DNA of 21,227 nt from JBQCEE01 sp051960575 (GTDB taxonomy: Bacteria; Actinomycetota; Actinomycetes; Mycobacteriales; Jatrophihabitantaceae), in assembly GCF_051960575.1 (NCBI RefSeq), contig NZ_JBQCEE010000422.1:1-21227 (forward strand). Direction: 5' to 3'. Numbering within the stretch: position 1 is the first letter of the stretch; each line of letters starts with the position of its first letter. The notes beneath the pieces are model-generated. The model did no database searches, was not told where the DNA came from, and worked only from the letters and a program-made list of their open reading frames with translations. Of the stretch, positions 19,875-21,227 are shown piece by piece. Made by a program: the position numbers and the translations under genes.

Positions 19875-21085
19875 GGATCGCCATGGTGTCCGAGCACGCC
19901 AGCCCGCTGGCCGTGCTGGGCGGCGTCGACGCCGGCGGCCAGAACGTGCACGTCGCCGAACTGGCCACCGCCGTGGCGGCCCGCGGGCACGACGTCACCG
20001 TCTTCACCCGCCGCGACGATCCCGCGCTGCCCGAGCGGGTGCCGCTCGCCCCCGGCGTCGTCGTCGAGCACCTCGACGCCGGCCCGCCGACCGTGCTGCC
20101 GAAGGACGACCTGGTGCAGTACGTGCCGCAGATGTGCGCGGAACTCGTCGACCGGTTGAGCTACGACCCGCCGGCGGTGCTGCACGCCCACTTCTGGATG
20201 AGCGGCCTGGCCTCGCTCGCCGCGGCGCGCGAACTCGGCGTCCCGATGGTGCAGACGTTCCACGCCCTCGGCGCGGTGAAGCGGCGCCACCAGGGTGCGG
20301 CCGACACCAGCCCGGCCTCCCGCATCGGCGGCGAGCGCGACCTCGCCCGTCACGCCACGCGCGTGCTCGCGTCGTGCACGGACGAGCGCGCCGAGGTGAT
20401 GCGGCTCGGTGCGCGTCCGGCCCGGATCGACGTCGTGCCCTCGGGCGTCGACCTCGACCTGTTCACGCCCGACGGCGACGTCGCGCCTCGCGGCGGACGG
20501 CACCGGCTGCTCTGCGTCGGCCGGCTGGTGCCCCGCAAGGGCGTCGACGACGCGATCCGGCTCGTCGCCAAGCTGCCGCAGGCCGAGCTGGTGATCGCCG
20601 GTGGGCCGTCGGCCGACCGGCTCGACGCCGACGAGGAGGTGCGCCGGCTGCGTGTGCTGGCCGACCAGGTCGGCGCCGGCGACCGCGTGCAGCTCGTCGG
20701 CAGCGTCGGCCGTGACCGGTTGCCGGCGCTGATCCGCTCTGCCGACGCCGTGCTCTGCCTGCCCTGGTACGAGCCGTTCGGCATCGTGCCGCTCGAGGCG
20801 ATGGCCTGCGGCGTGCCGGTGGTCGCGAGCGCGGTGGGCGGCCTGCTCGACACGGTGGTGCACGGCGTCACCGGCGTCCACGTGCGCCCGCGCGACCCCG
20901 CCGCGGCGGTGAACGCCGTCCGCGCCCTGCTCGCCGACAGCGCGATGCGCGACCGGCTCGGCCGGGCCGGACGCGAGCGGGCCCGTCGCTACACCTGGGC
21001 CGAGGTCGCCGCGGCCGTCGAGTCGTCGTACCACCGGGCCGGCCTCACCATCGCCGCCCGCACCCCTGAGGAGGTCGCCGGATGA
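19871..21085 (+). CDS. GT4 family glycosyltransferase (retaining)
   Basis: 404 residues of full-length GT-B fold. The N-terminus has GGVDAGGQNVHVAELATAVAARGHDVTVFTRR, like sucrose synthase, sucrose-phosphate synthase and MshA-type enzymes, and LHAHFWMSGLA. The donor domain carries VVPSGVDLDLF, LLCVGRLVPRKGVDDAI and the EX7E motif (Glu301 to Glu309 in EPFGIVPLEAMACG), then VVASAVGGLLDTVVHGVTGVHV. The start overlaps the preceding gene by four bases and the stop overlaps the next ATG, so it is tightly coupled. MshA (mycothiol) resembles it, but the operon argues for glycan assembly instead. The segment encoding the EX7E region is duplicated in inverted form at the window end. Confidence 0.9.
   Translation: MRIAMVSEHASPLAVLGGVDAGGQNVHVAELATAVAARGHDVTVFTRRDDPALPERVPLAPGVVVEHLDAGPPTVLPKDDLVQYVPQMCAELVDRLSYDPPAVLHAHFWMSGLASLAAARELGVPMVQTFHALGAVKRRHQGAADTSPASRIGGERDLARHATRVLASCTDERAEVMRLGARPARIDVVPSGVDLDLFTPDGDVAPRGGRHRLLCVGRLVPRKGVDDAIRLVAKLPQAELVIAGGPSADRLDADEEVRRLRVLADQVGAGDRVQLVGSVGRDRLPALIRSADAVLCLPWYEPFGIVPLEAMACGVPVVASAVGGLLDTVVHGVTGVHVRPRDPAAAVNAVRALLADSAMRDRLGRAGRERARRYTWAEVAAAVESSYHRAGLTIAARTPEEVAG
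20773..20809 (+). repeat. Inverted repeat, copy inside the GT4 gene
   Basis: 37 bases encoding part of the EX7E region of the GT4 enzyme. Their exact reverse complement forms 21191-21227. This copy is the natural one, since it encodes conserved residues in frame. Confidence 0.95.
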
Positions 21086-21227
21086 TCGAGCATGTCCGCA
21101 AGCTGCAGGACGCCGTCGCGGCGTCCGGCCCGGCGATGGAGGTCGCGCAGCACTGGGGCCGGTTGCTGGCCGACGTGCTGCCGGCCGGCGGCAGGCCATC
21201 GCCTCGAGCGGCACGATGCCGAACGGC
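21082..21227 (+). CDS. gmhA: GmhA-like sedoheptulose-7-phosphate isomerase, N-terminal fragment with aberrant end
   Basis: ATG 21082 overlaps the GT4 stop by four bases. The first 38 residues (MIEHVRKLQDAVAAS, then MEVAQHWGRLLADVLPAGGR) look like the helical N-terminus of SIS-domain phosphoheptose isomerases, which convert sedoheptulose-7-phosphate to D-glycero-D-manno-heptose-7-phosphate. Relatives continue after GGR with a glycine-rich loop (LLAAGNGGSA-like). Here from 21191 the DNA is instead a reverse-complement copy of the GT4 gene, so the following residues (PSPRAARC) are not real. The call rests on a short N-terminus plus the context of a GmhB-like domain and a GT9 enzyme in the same operon. 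Confidence 0.55.
   Translation, partial: MIEHVRKLQDAVAASGPAMEVAQHWGRLLADVLPAGGRPSPRAARCRT
21191..21227 (-). repeat. Inverted copy of 20773-20809 at the window end, probable chimeric junction
   Basis: The last 37 bases are an exact reverse complement of 20773-20809. The match stops at 21190/20810 on the inner side and runs to the window edge on the other. It interrupts gmhA inside a conserved region, which suggests an amplification or assembly chimera rather than biology. Confidence 0.93.

Noticed and set aside
19871..21085. GT4 gene as mshA of mycothiol synthesis
   Set aside because: The GGVDAGGQNVHV start is shared by several GT4 groups. Its overlap with glycan and heptose genes argues for a different acceptor.

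Overview
The window is very G+C-rich with strong third-position G/C bias, tight ATGA/GTGA gene overlaps and frequent GTG starts. Together with an F420-type luciferase-like oxidoreductase, a GAF-ANTAR regulator and a glycan cluster containing heptose-pathway enzymes, this points to an actinobacterium, possibly of the Micrococcales type. No rRNA, tRNA, CRISPR array, intact mobile element or phage gene was seen.

Layout. (1) 1-3919, minus strand: a three-gene operon, read F420-type oxidoreductase, then beta-phosphoglucomutase-like HAD, then GH65 disaccharide phosphorylase. It would convert an alpha-linked glucose disaccharide to glucose plus beta-glucose-1-phosphate and then glucose-6-phosphate. 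The GH65 gene runs off the left edge. (2) 4007-10188, plus strand, divergent from (1): a pyruvate-oxidase-like ThDP enzyme, a four-helix membrane protein, a gluconate 2-dehydrogenase subunit 3-like protein, a GMC flavoprotein with a cysteine cluster, a mandelate-racemase-type enolase-superfamily enzyme and a HAD phosphatase. The genes are almost all coupled by overlaps, suggesting a sugar or sugar-acid oxidation/dehydration module. (3) 10189-10752: an intergenic stretch with hairpins and short repeats, plus one 58-residue hypothetical gene. (4) 10753-13909: a GAF-ANTAR RNA-binding regulator, a PAS protein, and a phytoene-desaturase-like FAD gene interrupted by an in-frame TGA. A strong bidirectional terminator follows. 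(5) 13995-14444, minus strand: an SRPBCC protein. (6) 14719-21227, plus strand: a glycoconjugate operon with a carbamoyltransferase, a GT2/GmhB-like fusion, a GT9 heptosyltransferase-like enzyme, two GT4-type glycosyltransferases and the start of a GmhA-like isomerase.

Cross-cutting observations. A sigma-B/SigF-like promoter pattern (GTTT, 16 bases, GGGnA) recurs. At three starts its -10 element ends exactly 9 bases before the ATG, suggesting near-leaderless stress transcripts; a fourth start has the -10 alone. Three defects deserve checking against raw reads: an apparent one-base frameshift at the end of the subunit 3 gene, the in-frame TGA at 12452, and the last 37 bases of the window, which are an exact reverse complement of 20773-20809 and look like an inverted chimera that breaks gmhA.

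The most interesting candidate systems are the heptose/carbamoyl glycan operon and the ThDP/GMC/enolase oxidation module. Individual families are recognisable by motif, but substrates and products are inference.
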